In this document: positions 1-8,187 of the stretch, piece by piece
Layout: each line of letters begins with the position of its first letter
How positions within the stretch are numbered: the stretch's first letter is position 1
Assembly: GCA_018224505.1 (NCBI GenBank)
Contig: JAGTVD010000011.1
Coordinates: forward strand, 1-12,257
Source of the DNA: Desulfatitalea sp.
GTDB taxonomy: Bacteria > Desulfobacterota > Desulfobacteria > Desulfobacterales > Desulfosarcinaceae
DNA: 12,257 nucleotides
Reading direction: 5' to 3'
Program-made: the position numbers and the translations under genes
Notes under the pieces: model-generated
Databases searched by the model: none
Seen by the model: only the letters and a program-made list of their open reading frames with translations
What the model was told of the DNA's origin: nothing

Positions 1-2522
1 AGACGCTGCACTTCCGACCGGGTGGCATCAGAGACCCAAGCACGATCGGCCAGTTGCCGCAGCAGTGTTTGCTGAGTCTCTTCGCCGTGGTGCATCAGTT
101 TGGGGGCCGCGTACTCGAGCACTGGCTGGTCTTCGGTGTTGACGGGCCCCGGCTCGAACAACCGGCCGAGGTCCTCGGAGACTATCAGCCGGGTAAGCAG
201 TTCCGGGTAAGCCAAGTCTATGTGGCGCGACCGGTGCGCATAATCGATATTCTCCTTGGCTTGCGCCCAATTCAGGCCGGCCTCTGCCTTGAAGCCAACG
301 AACAGAAAGTCCCTGGACAATCCGCCCGGTTCACATGACACCAGCAGGCTGTTGGGAAACACCTCGGCAAAGGTGCGCCCGATCAGGGCAAAAGTGGGCC
401 AATCCATCTGGTAGCAGTGAAACCACTGGACGTAAATGCCCTGGTCGGTGAGCCGGTTTTTGGCCACCTGGAAAAAATCACGGGTGAACAGGGCGGCCAT
501 GCCGGCCATCCACGGATTGGAGGGTTCGGATATGATCACATCGTAGCGCGTGCGGGTCAGGGCCAGGTGAGCCATGGCATCCTGGACGATGGCCCGGGTG
601 CGCGCATCGTCCAGCACATTGTTGTTCCAAGGTTCGAAGAAACGACTGGCCTCGAATACCCGATCATTGATGTCGATCACATCCAGTTGCGCCACCGGAT
701 AATGCAGCACCTCGCCGCCGGTGACCCCGCTGGCCAGCCCCAGGACCATCACCTTCTCCGGTGACCGGGCAAACAACATGGGAAAGTGGGCCAGCAGGGT
801 CTGGGTTTTCATGTCCCCCCGGGACGAAGCGTCCATCTTGCCGCTGTTGGCCATGGAGAATTCGGCCTCGCCAAAGGGCCCGGGATATTTCAGCACGGTG
901 GTAAACCCGCCGATGCCGTCCCCGTAATAGACCAGCTCGCCGCGTTCAGTGGCGGACAAAATCTGCGCACCGGAAAAAAGGGCCCGCAGCCAGCCGGTGT
1001 TTTGGAGAATTTCGGCCCCACCGGCGGTCTCGTCAAAACGATGATATTTGCCCGTGGACAGTACATGGCGATTCCAATCGGGATAGGCGATGCATAACCC
1101 CACGCCGGCCACCAGCGCCGCGGCCAGGCCCGCCCAGCGGATCATGGATGTGCGATGCCGGTAAAACACCACCGCCCCGACCGCCAGGGAGGTCAATAGC
1201 TGCAGGGCCACCACCAGGCGCAATCCGTTCTCCTTGCCCACCAGGGGGATCAGGAGAAATCCGGCACTGAACGATCCCAGCACGCAACCGATGGTGTTGA
1301 TGGTGTACGCCACACCGATGGAGCGGCCCACCTGGTCCAGGGATCGGGTGTAGATTTTAGCCACCAGCGGGAAAGTGGCCCCCAGGAAGAAGGTGGGCAG
1401 CACCATAAAGCCAAACAACACCAGACCTTTGGTCAGGGAAAGTAAACCGAACTGGTCACTGAAAGCATAAATCAGCTTGGCGAAAAAGAGCTGGCTGTCC
1501 CCGAACAATTGACTGATGCCCAAAGCACAAAGGGCGGCCACGATCTGACTGCCCACAAGCAGCGTCATGGCATCCCGGCTGCGGTCGGCCCACCGTCCGA
1601 AGACCATGTTACCCAGGGCCAAACCGACGATGAAGGTGACCAGCACAACCGTAAAAGAGTAGGTGGTGGGACCCACGATCAGGCCCAACAGCTTGGTCCA
1701 CAACACCTCGTAGGCCATGGCGCAAAACCCCGAGATCATAAAAATCAACAGGGCGCCCGCCACGGCGACCGACGAACGAGCGCCCCCCGCGGCGGTCGGC
1801 ATATCCGTCGCCGTTTGCCGCTGCGGTTGCGCCGTGGCCGGTGGTCTTGCCCGACCACCGGCCACGGCATCGGGTGCAAGGGCCAGGCAAGCGACACCGA
1901 TGGCGCAATTGAGCACGACGGCCGTGAGCATTGTGCCCCAGACCCCGAAAACGTGGATCATCCAAAAGCCGCACAGCAGTGCCCCCAACGCCGCGCCCAG
2001 GGTGTTGAGCCCGTACAGCCGGCCGGCATGGGCACCGAGATGGGAGAGGCTACCGACATAAAATTTGCACAATATCGGCAGGGTAGCCCCCATGCAGACG
2101 GTGGGCAGCCCCAGCACCAGGGCAGCGCCGACAAACAGGAACAGGTTGTAAAGCAAGGTGTATTCGTACAAATTGTTGTACAGAAGGCCGTACAACCCCT
2201 TGGAAAGCATCAGCAACAACGGCACGAACAGCGCGTAGAGACCGATGGTCAGCTCCAACAGCCCGTAGACACGCACCAGTTGCAGCCCCTGGAACCGGTC
2301 GACCTGGCGGCTGGCGATATAGCTGCCCAGCCCCAGTCCGCCCATGAAAACCGTGAGAATGGCGCTGACAGCAAACGGTGCACCGCCGATCACACGGGAC
2401 AGCAGTCGCATCCAGATGATTTGATAGACCAGACCGGTAAGGCCGGAGAGAAAAAAGCAGAGCAGCACAAACCCTGCCAGGCGCTGGCCCGGGTGGGACG
2501 GTGGGGGTTTTGTTTTCATCAT
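1..2522 (-). CDS. Fused polytopic membrane / spermidine-synthase-like protein (3' end off the window)
   Basis: My own reverse-strand translation gives 840 codons without a stop to the window edge, so the C-terminus is missing. ATG at 2522 is followed directly by a second ATG (2519), and an in-frame TGA lies two codons upstream, which fixes the start. GGAAG abuts the first ATG, a weak RBS. Residues ~15-480 are membrane segments arranged as two similar halves: ~26-76 resembles ~264-314 (SG..xxY..xW.(K/R)LL, then GLxLG and (A/V)DR), and ~136-199 resembles ~374-437 (GATxP, then NT(L/I)G). A Rossmann-like domain follows at ~525-740: VMVLGLASGVTGGEV (591-605), LDVIDIN (613-619), QDA (647-649), SEPSNPW (665-671). 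Canonical spermidine synthases have GGGDG and D-S/T-x-D-P at these places, so aminopropyl transfer is doubtful. The family is common in bacteria as 'fused MFS/spermidine synthase'; substrate unknown. It lies 206 bases downstream of the beta-oxidation gene on the same strand. Confidence 0.87.
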   Translation of the reverse strand, partial: MMKTKPPPSHPGQRLAGFVLLCFFLSGLTGLVYQIIWMRLLSRVIGGAPFAVSAILTVFMGGLGLGSYIASRQVDRFQGLQLVRVYGLLELTIGLYALFVPLLLMLSKGLYGLLYNNLYEYTLLYNLFLFVGAALVLGLPTVCMGATLPILCKFYVGSLSHLGAHAGRLYGLNTLGAALGALLCGFWMIHVFGVWGTMLTAVVLNCAIGVACLALAPDAVAGGRARPPATAQPQRQTATDMPTAAGGARSSVAVAGALLIFMISGFCAMAYEVLWTKLLGLIVGPTTYSFTVVLVTFIVGLALGNMVFGRWADRSRDAMTLLVGSQIVAALCALGISQLFGDSQLFFAKLIYAFSDQFGLLSLTKGLVLFGFMVLPTFFLGATFPLVAKIYTRSLDQVGRSIGVAYTINTIGCVLGSFSAGFLLIPLVGKENGLRLVVALQLLTSLAVGAVVFYRHRTSMIRWAGLAAALVAGVGLCIAYPDWNRHVLSTGKYHRFDETAGGAEILQNTGWLRALFSGAQILSATERGELVYYGDGIGGFTTVLKYPGPFGEAEFSMANSGKMDASSRGDMKTQTLLAHFPMLFARSPEKVMVLGLASGVTGGEVLHYPVAQLDVIDINDRVFEASRFFEPWNNNVLDDARTRAIVQDAMAHLALTRTRYDVIISEPSNPWMAGMAALFTRDFFQVAKNRLTDQGIYVQWFHCYQMDWPTFALIGRTFAEVFPNSLLVSCEPGGLSRDFLFVGFKAEAGLNWAQAKENIDYAHRSRHIDLAYPELLTRLIVSEDLGRLFEPGPVNTEDQPVLEYAAPKLMHHGEETQQTLLRQLADRAWVSDATRSEVQR

Positions 2523-2668
2523 CTTCCATCACAACGGCCCGCGACCACCAAGGGTCGGACACTGCTGATTACGGAAGGGCGGGCGCTCGGAGCCACCCTG
2601 TCCGGGATATGCCCCCAGGCGGAAGCCGTTATACACGCGCCCAGGGGGTGAGGGATTTCCGAACGCCA

Positions 2669-2714
2669 CGCCGGACAAGCGGCATTTGGGCCAACCAACG
2701 GCCGCTTGCCGGCG
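2669..2714 (-). terminator. Imperfect stem-loop just after the beta-oxidation gene
   Basis: Arms at 2669-2683 (cgccggacaagcggc) and 2701-2714 (gccgcttgccggcg) pair over 14 bp with one bulged A, around a 17-base loop. It starts about 15 bases beyond the stop codon of the minus-strand gene ending at 2729. No T-run follows on the minus strand, so it is not a textbook intrinsic terminator. It could be an RNA-stabilising 3' hairpin, a weak or factor-assisted terminator, or chance pairing in GC-rich DNA. The rest of the 2523-2728 gap holds no gene that I can support. Confidence 0.35.
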
Positions 2715-2728
2715 GGCGATGGGTTACA

Positions 2729-4810
2729 TTAGTTCAGGTCCTTGAAGCCTTTGCCCTCTTGGACCAATTTTTCCAGCAGGGCCGCAGGCTTGAAGTCGTC
2801 CCCGTATTTTTCCTGGAAGTCCTTCATCACTGCCAGAATTTTATCGAGTCCGACCAGGTCCGCATAGAACATGGGGCCACCGCGGTACAGCGGCCAGCCA
2901 TAACCGTTGATCCAGATCACATCCAGGTCGCTGGGTCGCACGGCGATCTTCTCTTCCAGGATCTTGGCGCCTTCGTTGATGATGGGGTAAACGCAACGCT
3001 GCAGGATCTCCTCGTCGGAGATCTCCCGGCGGTCATAGCCCTTCTTTTTGGCGAAATCGACAATCAGCTGATCGACTTCGGGCGCGGGCATGGGCGTCCG
3101 GCCGCCTTTGTCGTAATTGTAAAAGCCTTTGCCGGCCTTGAGGCCGAAGCGGCCCTGTTCGCAGAGCATCTCACGAATAGTGGCGCTGGTGGAGGTATCC
3201 TTGCTCCACCCCAGATCATTGCCAATCAGGTCGTAAAGCTGGAACGGCCCCATGGGGAATCCGAAACCGTAAACCACCTTGTCCACCTGGGCGGGCAGTG
3301 CTCCTTCCAGAATCAGCTTTTCACTTTCGCGGCGGCGCTGGGCAAACATGCGGTTGCCGGCAAAGCCGTAGCACACGCCCACCACCACGGCGATTTTCTT
3401 GATGCGCTTGGCCAGGGCCAGGGAGGTTGCCAGAACGATCTTGGCGGTCTTGGCACCGCGCACAACCTCGAGCAGCCGCATCACGTTGGCCGGACTGAAG
3501 AAGTGCAGGCCGATCACCGATTCGGGCCGCTGGGTCTGGGCCGCAATTTCGTTTACATCCAAATAGGAGGTGTTGGTGGCCAGGATGGCATCCTTTTTAC
3601 AAATGGCATCCAGCTTGGTGAAGATCTCCTTCTTAAGATCCATATTTTCGAAGACCGCTTCGATCACCAGGTCCACATCCGCCAGGTCTTCCATGGCCAC
3701 GGTGCCTTTGATCAGGCCCATGCGCTTTTCCACATCTTCGGCGGTCATCTTGCCCTTGGCGGCGGTGATCTCGTAGTTTTTGCGGATGGTGCCCAGACCG
3801 CGATCCAGGAACGCCTGCTTGGACTCCACCAGAACCACCGGAATGCCCACATTGACGAAGTTCATGGTGATCCCGCCGCCCATGGTGCCGGCACCGATGA
3901 TGCCCACCTTCTTGATGTCCAGCTTGGGGGTTTCAGCGGGAATATCGGGAATCTTGGCCACCTGGCGCTCGGCAAAGAAGTAGTACCGTTGGGCCGCCGA
4001 CTGGGATCCGCTCATCAAGTCGCTGAACAGTTGGCGCTCATAGGTCAACCCCTCGGCAAAGGGTTTGTGCACCGCCGCTTCCACGGCCTTGACGCATGAT
4101 TCGGGGGCCTCGAAACCCCGCTTGGTCTTGGCGATCACCTTGCGGTAATCGGCGAAGATTTCCGGCTTGCTGCGGGCCGCTTCCACCTTTTCATTCATTG
4201 CGCTCACCTGGCGCAGGGGGCGCTTTTCGGCCAGCACTTTGCGGGCGAAGGCCACCGCGCCTTCGGCCAGATCACCTTCGACGATCTCGTCGATCAGCCC
4301 TTCCTTGAGAGCCTTGGGCGCACCGATGGGATCGCCGATGGCGATCATGGGCAACGCCTTCTCGGGACCGATCAAACGCGGCAGTCGCTGGGTACCGCCG
4401 GCGCCGGGCAGCAGGCCGAGCTTGACTTCCGGCAGGCCAAACTGCGCCGTGGGGACGGCCACCCGGAAATGGGAGCTCAGGGCGGTCTCCAGACCGCCAC
4501 CAAAGGCGGTGCCGTGGATGGCGGCGATCACCGGCTTGGCGCACTGGTCGAAGATGGTCAGCACGTCGGGCAGGTGGGGCGCTTTGGGCGGTTTGCCGAA
4601 TTCACGAATGTCCGCACCCGCGCAAAAAGTACGACCTTTGCAAATCACGACGATGGCCTTGATCTCGTCATCACCCATTGCCATGGTGATCCCATCGGCC
4701 ATCCCCTTGCGCACCGGATACCCCAGGGCGTTTACCGGGGGGTTGTCGATCCAGAGCAACCCGATCTCACCTTGTTTTTCCAACGACACAGCTTCCGTAA
4801 TGGCGATCAT
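2729..4810 (-). CDS. Bifunctional enoyl-CoA hydratase / 3-hydroxyacyl-CoA dehydrogenase
   Basis: 693 aa, a complete cytoplasmic enzyme for two consecutive beta-oxidation steps: hydration of trans-2-enoyl-CoA, then NAD-dependent oxidation of the 3-hydroxyacyl-CoA. The N-terminal crotonase domain (~5-190) has the oxyanion loop AGADIREF (64-71) and both expected glutamates, Glu108 (GGGLE) and Glu128 (PEVKLGLLPGAGGTQR). The dehydrogenase starts near 300 with GAGTMGGG (306-313), then Asn413/Ser415 (ATNTSYLD), catalytic His436 (HFFSPANVM) paired with Glu448, and Asn486 (GFAGNRMF). A second helical domain follows to ~690. Length and the VCYGFAGNRM signature fit the single-chain peroxisomal EHHADH-like type rather than strict E. 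coli FadB, so no symbol is given. ATG at 4810 is preceded by AAAGGAGGAGG with 5-base spacing, predicting strong translation. No thiolase is adjacent, so the pathway must be completed elsewhere. The reverse (synthetic) direction is also possible. Confidence 0.95.
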   Translation of the reverse strand: MIAITEAVSLEKQGEIGLLWIDNPPVNALGYPVRKGMADGITMAMGDDEIKAIVVICKGRTFCAGADIREFGKPPKAPHLPDVLTIFDQCAKPVIAAIHGTAFGGGLETALSSHFRVAVPTAQFGLPEVKLGLLPGAGGTQRLPRLIGPEKALPMIAIGDPIGAPKALKEGLIDEIVEGDLAEGAVAFARKVLAEKRPLRQVSAMNEKVEAARSKPEIFADYRKVIAKTKRGFEAPESCVKAVEAAVHKPFAEGLTYERQLFSDLMSGSQSAAQRYYFFAERQVAKIPDIPAETPKLDIKKVGIIGAGTMGGGITMNFVNVGIPVVLVESKQAFLDRGLGTIRKNYEITAAKGKMTAEDVEKRMGLIKGTVAMEDLADVDLVIEAVFENMDLKKEIFTKLDAICKKDAILATNTSYLDVNEIAAQTQRPESVIGLHFFSPANVMRLLEVVRGAKTAKIVLATSLALAKRIKKIAVVVGVCYGFAGNRMFAQRRRESEKLILEGALPAQVDKVVYGFGFPMGPFQLYDLIGNDLGWSKDTSTSATIREMLCEQGRFGLKAGKGFYNYDKGGRTPMPAPEVDQLIVDFAKKKGYDRREISDEEILQRCVYPIINEGAKILEEKIAVRPSDLDVIWINGYGWPLYRGGPMFYADLVGLDKILAVMKDFQEKYGDDFKPAALLEKLVQEGKGFKDLN

Positions 4811-5028
4811 TGATCCTCCTCCTTTGAGCTTATAATATGTAGAAATAAAACAAGATACCCCTTAAGCAGTAAACACCTGCAGGGTTTTCAAGCATAAGGA
4901 ACAAATTGCGTCTTTGTATAATCACACCTTGGCGCCGATGTCCATCCATTTGGTGCTAGCCATTTGTTGTCAAATCAATGGCAGACTGGTAGACTTCAGC
5001 ATTTAATAGAAATGAAGGAGTATTCGCC
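4811..5028. promoter_or_regulatory. Divergent promoter region between beta-oxidation and flavoprotein genes
   Basis: This 218-base AT-rich gap must hold promoters for both outward genes. On the plus strand a perfect TATAAT sits at 4917-4922, but there is no good -35 at 16-18 bases, so it is only a candidate -10. On the minus strand AT-rich sequence (TACATATTATAAG) precedes the RBS. An imperfect inverted repeat, GCCATTTG (4959-4966), TTGT spacer, then CAAATCAATGGC (4971-4982), lies between the candidate -10 and the flavoprotein start and could be an operator. Nothing identifies the regulator. Confidence 0.45.
4813..4825 (-). promoter_or_regulatory. Very strong ribosome binding site for the beta-oxidation gene
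   Basis: Read on the minus strand, AAAGGAGGAGG lies 5 bases before the ATG at 4810. It is nearly full-length complementary to the 16S rRNA 3' end. It is the strongest RBS in the window and confirms the start. Confidence 0.8.
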
Positions 5029-6546
5029 ATGGCACCCGACGCCCAACCATTCGATCTTTGCATCATCGGTGCCGGTCCGGGAGGGTTTGCCGGCGCCATG
5101 CGCGCCGTTGACGCGGGGCGCCGGGTGTGCCTGATCGAGGCGGACGAAATCGGCGGCACCGGGGTCAAGTGGGGAGCCCTGGCATCCAAAACCATGTGGG
5201 AATTGGCCAAGGATTACGCCGTGGCTGCCAAACGCGACCGCGGCTATCGTTGTATCGACCTGCAAGTGGACTACCAGGCGGTCCGGGACACGGTGATTAC
5301 CGCCGTCAAAGAAAAGCAGGACCAGCTGCTCTCCCAACTGGCAACGTTTGCCGAAGGCCGCTGGAAAGGTCCGGGCGGTATCACCTACCTGCAAGGCCGT
5401 GGCAGCCTGTCAGGCACCGACCGGGTGACCGTGGCGTTGAAAACGGGTGGGCACAAGGAGATTCGAGCGGATAACATTCTCATCGTTACCGGGTCCAAAC
5501 CCCGCCAATTCGCCCACATCGCGGTGGACCGGCAACGGATCTTCGACTCGGACAGCATCCTCGACCTCAAACACTTTCCCCCCCGGCTGATGATCATCGG
5601 GGCCGGCATCACCGGATGTGAATACGCCACCATTTTCTCCAATTTCGGACAGACGCGGGTGTATCTGGTGGATCATCAGGAACAGGTCATTCCTTATGAG
5701 GACACCGATGTGAGCGCATTTGTCAGCCGCAACCTGGAAAAGAAGGGCGTGACCATCTTCCACTCGGCGCGGCTACGGGACATCGTGCAGCAGCCCCAAC
5801 ACTTGGAGGTGGCGCTGGATTTTGCCGATGGGCACACCACAATGGTGGAGGTGGATGCGGTGCTGATCTCCATCGGCCGCGATCCCAACACCCGGGGGCT
5901 GAATCTGGCCGCGGCGGGGATCACCCCTGACAATGCCGGTTTTCTGGATTGCGACGCCGATGGCCGGGTCCGGCAGCATATCTACGCCGCCGGGGATGTG
6001 ACCCACCGACCGGCCCTGGTCAACATGGCGGTGATGGAAAGCCGGCATGCGGTCAAACACATGTTCCACCTGCCTACCCGCCCGCTCAGTTTTCCCAACA
6101 TGTCCACGGTGATGTTCTTTCACCCGGCGGTGGCGGCCGTGGGCTTGAGTGAAAAGGGGTGTCAACAGCGGGGTCTGGCCTACCGGGTGGCCACTTACGC
6201 AAACGCTCTGCTGCCCCGGGCCATTGCCATGCGCGCCACCAAGGGATTTGTCAAGATCATCGTCAGCGATGACGACACCCAGAAAATTCTGGGCATGCGG
6301 GCCGCCGGGCCGCAAGTATCCAGCACCATCATGTCCATCGCCCTGCTCATCGACCAGGACAAGAACGCCCTGGATGTTGTCGGCGCCATGTTTCCGCACC
6401 CCACCATGTCCGAAGTCATCCAGGAGTGCCTGCGACTTCTGGTCGGCAAATCCCTCTTCAAACCCGAGGCTTTTCCCGACCTGCTCACCATCCGCCGCTG
6501 GCAGCCCCGAACCGGTTACACTGGCGTACCTGTGGAACCATTTTAA
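5029..6546 (+). CDS. Dihydrolipoamide-dehydrogenase-family flavoprotein lacking the active-site disulfide
   Basis: 505 aa, close to the usual length of the family. FAD-binding GAGPGG at 14-19; a second dinucleotide site GAGITGCEYA at 191-200, expected to bind NAD(P)H; FAD-contacting AAGDVT at 320-325; C-terminal dimerisation domain from ~355 with FPHPTMSE (455-462), which keeps the His457/Glu462 pair of lipoamide dehydrogenases. The redox-active motif, normally GGTCxNxGCxPSK, reads GGTGVKWGALASK (42-54): both cysteines are replaced (Gly45, Ala50). It therefore cannot do dithiol/disulfide chemistry at the usual site. It may pass electrons directly from NAD(P)H through FAD to another acceptor, as the related transhydrogenase SthA does without a full disulfide. 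Start supported by AAGGAG at 5015-5020, 8 bases before ATG. It stands alone, without E2/E3 partner genes, divergent from the beta-oxidation gene. Substrate unknown. Confidence 0.9.
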   Translation: MAPDAQPFDLCIIGAGPGGFAGAMRAVDAGRRVCLIEADEIGGTGVKWGALASKTMWELAKDYAVAAKRDRGYRCIDLQVDYQAVRDTVITAVKEKQDQLLSQLATFAEGRWKGPGGITYLQGRGSLSGTDRVTVALKTGGHKEIRADNILIVTGSKPRQFAHIAVDRQRIFDSDSILDLKHFPPRLMIIGAGITGCEYATIFSNFGQTRVYLVDHQEQVIPYEDTDVSAFVSRNLEKKGVTIFHSARLRDIVQQPQHLEVALDFADGHTTMVEVDAVLISIGRDPNTRGLNLAAAGITPDNAGFLDCDADGRVRQHIYAAGDVTHRPALVNMAVMESRHAVKHMFHLPTRPLSFPNMSTVMFFHPAVAAVGLSEKGCQQRGLAYRVATYANALLPRAIAMRATKGFVKIIVSDDDTQKILGMRAAGPQVSSTIMSIALLIDQDKNALDVVGAMFPHPTMSEVIQECLRLLVGKSLFKPEAFPDLLTIRRWQPRTGYTGVPVEPF

Positions 6547-6566
6547 GCAGTGCCCCCCAGGCAATC

Positions 6567-7904
6567 CTACCGAATTTGCCCATGCAAGGTCGTCGTCGCC
6601 GGCACCGGCAGATCATGTTTGCGCATCCGGTCCAGCAGCAGACGCAACGTTGTTGTGGAAGCGAGGTTGCCGGCGGCCAGAGCCACCGCTCCGATCAGAT
6701 TGCCCGCCAATCCCAATCGAAGGGTCGCCGCGGCCAGAAACAGCACCGTGGCCAGGTAGGCCGCCTGCCCGGCGATGACAGCCAGAGGCTTTCGGTGCAG
6801 GGCGGCCAGGCCTTCGCCCTGGGCACGGATGGCGACCGTCAGGGGAAAGGCCACCAGCGCCCACGCTGTAATACGAACCACTGACAAATCCGCGGCCGCC
6901 AGGTTTTGCAACCGCACGTAATAAAATTCAGCCAGCCCGGGCAAAAGGAACAGCAACGGCAGACATCCTGAAACAATACCAGCGGCCATGGCAAAAAACA
7001 GGATCCGTTGGTCCCGGTTTCCGGGAGATTGAAAGGCCAGCACCACCTCTTGAATGCGGGTGGTGCCGAAAGCCACCGGCGTCGCCAAACCCAACGCCAA
7101 ATAGTAGGCCGGCAGCATCCGTTCGGGATCGGCGGCCCGGGCGATGAAGGCGCCCAAGAGCATGGCGGACATGGCGAGCAGATAGCCGCTCATCGAAAGA
7201 GGCAGATTGAAACGGATCAACTCCCATAGGGTCGGCGGTGGCCCACCGGCGGGCACCAATCGTCTAATGAATGGCGCTGCCAGCAACGCCGACGCCCCCA
7301 CCTCCAAAGCGACCGGCAAGGTGAGACATACGATGGCCCACAAGGGTCCCACAGCGCCCAGGAAGACGAACAACGGCGCCAGCAACGCCGTGATCACAAT
7401 GCGCATCATGGTGGCCAGGCTGGCCCGACCGGCTGCCATGCCGTTATACATGCTGACCTGGTAAGGAATGCGCATGAAGAATAGCCATTGCAGCGGCAGG
7501 CTTGCCAATAGCGTGATATGGGCCGGGTGGGCAATGGACGATGGCAGCCCCATCAACCCCTCGAAAAGCAAGCGGGCCACGGGCGGCATACACAACAAGG
7601 CCTGCACCGTCACCGCCACCAAAGCCAATCGATGCACCACCGAACGAAACGGGCCGAACCCTTCCCGATTTCGACCATACACCATCCCGGTGGCGACCAG
7701 GCCAAAACCGAAGGTACCCAGCAAAAACAGGACCATGTTGGACTGGGCCAGGCCAGCCAGATTCAGGGGGCCGCCTTGGCCCCGGGAGGCCACCATGGCG
7801 ACCAATGGATAGGTCAACCCCTGGGAGGCGGATTGAAGCGCCAGGGGTGCAAAAAATCGCGCAAGGGCCGTAAAGCTCGGTTTATCGGAAAAGGGCTCGT
7901 TCAT
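6567..7904 (-). CDS. Polytopic membrane transporter of MATE/flippase (MOP) type, possibly ANKH-like
   Basis: 445 aa from ATG at 7904 (GAGAG 4 bases upstream); an in-frame GTG at 7919 would add five residues. The protein is almost wholly hydrophobic, with about 11-12 predicted membrane segments, short charged loops and a basic tail (LLLDRMRKHD). The general layout, two halves each opening with an aromatic/proline segment (RFFAPLALQS near 16-25; IRFNLPLSMSGYLLA near 230-244), fits the MOP exporter superfamily. From memory, the segment FPLTVAIRAQGEGLAALHRK (353-372) and the following helices resemble the animal pyrophosphate/citrate exporter ANKH (FPVPVTVRAHLTGW...). That resemblance is suggestive only. 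It is convergent with the flavoprotein gene (20-base gap, no terminator seen) and divergent from the activator gene. No polysaccharide genes are nearby, so the substrate is open. Confidence 0.75.
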   Translation of the reverse strand: MNEPFSDKPSFTALARFFAPLALQSASQGLTYPLVAMVASRGQGGPLNLAGLAQSNMVLFLLGTFGFGLVATGMVYGRNREGFGPFRSVVHRLALVAVTVQALLCMPPVARLLFEGLMGLPSSIAHPAHITLLASLPLQWLFFMRIPYQVSMYNGMAAGRASLATMMRIVITALLAPLFVFLGAVGPLWAIVCLTLPVALEVGASALLAAPFIRRLVPAGGPPPTLWELIRFNLPLSMSGYLLAMSAMLLGAFIARAADPERMLPAYYLALGLATPVAFGTTRIQEVVLAFQSPGNRDQRILFFAMAAGIVSGCLPLLFLLPGLAEFYYVRLQNLAAADLSVVRITAWALVAFPLTVAIRAQGEGLAALHRKPLAVIAGQAAYLATVLFLAAATLRLGLAGNLIGAVALAAGNLASTTTLRLLLDRMRKHDLPVPATTTLHGQIR

Positions 7905-8087
7905 GCCGCTCTCATTCACACATCTTTGGATGCATCGTCAATCCGGACGGGACACATGCCATTGCCCGCTGCGTCAATGGATGGTTTCGCTGAACATCGA
8001 TAAGGTGCCATGGATCGCAAACGGCTCATCCGCGAATCACAGCACGCCCGAAGTAGACAAAACGGCGAACAGTTCGTATGGTACGAT

Positions 8088-8118
8088 TTTACGTGTGCAT
8101 CGCGCCTTCGGATATAAA
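8088..8118 (+). promoter_or_regulatory. Weak sigma-70-like promoter candidate for the PAS activator
   Basis: TTTACG (8088-8093) and TATAAA (8113-8118) are separated by 19 bases, in an AT-rich patch about 70 bases before the activator start. Both boxes are imperfect and the spacer is long. The divergent gap 7905-8187 otherwise shows only a short palindrome, CGAACAGTTCG (8066-8076), and no gene I can support. Confidence 0.25.
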
Positions 8119-8187
8119 TTGTGTTATACAAGACCCGACATATTGTGCATCGACATCGGTTTTGGCAACAGGAGCGTCGGATCGACC

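Noticed and set aside
2050..2562. Minus-strand frame starting at ATG upstream of the membrane protein gene
   Set aside because: It is the wrong frame of the same strand; the frame from 2522 gives transmembrane helices and conserved motifs through the whole region.
1509..2651. 380-codon plus-strand frame
   Set aside because: Rich in Gln/His/Arg with no domain; it lies antisense to the membrane/spermidine-synthase-like gene, whose reading frame is clearly real.
2501..4099. 532-codon open frame on the plus strand, antisense to the beta-oxidation gene
   Set aside because: Its translation has no recognisable domain. The opposite strand encodes a complete enzyme with all catalytic residues; long antisense frames are common in GC-rich genes.
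5773..6564. 263-codon minus-strand frame within the flavoprotein gene
   Set aside because: Antisense shadow, Gly/His-rich, without recognisable motifs.
8066..8076. CGAACAGTTCG palindrome, recalling LexA half-sites
   Set aside because: The spacing between half-sites is one base, unlike known LexA boxes, and no SOS gene is adjacent.
7903..8187. N-terminal 95-codon extension of the activator
   Set aside because: No domain resemblance, overlaps the start of the divergent gene and contains AT-rich promoter-like sequence; ATG at 8188 has an upstream AGGAG and begins a typical basic N-terminus.
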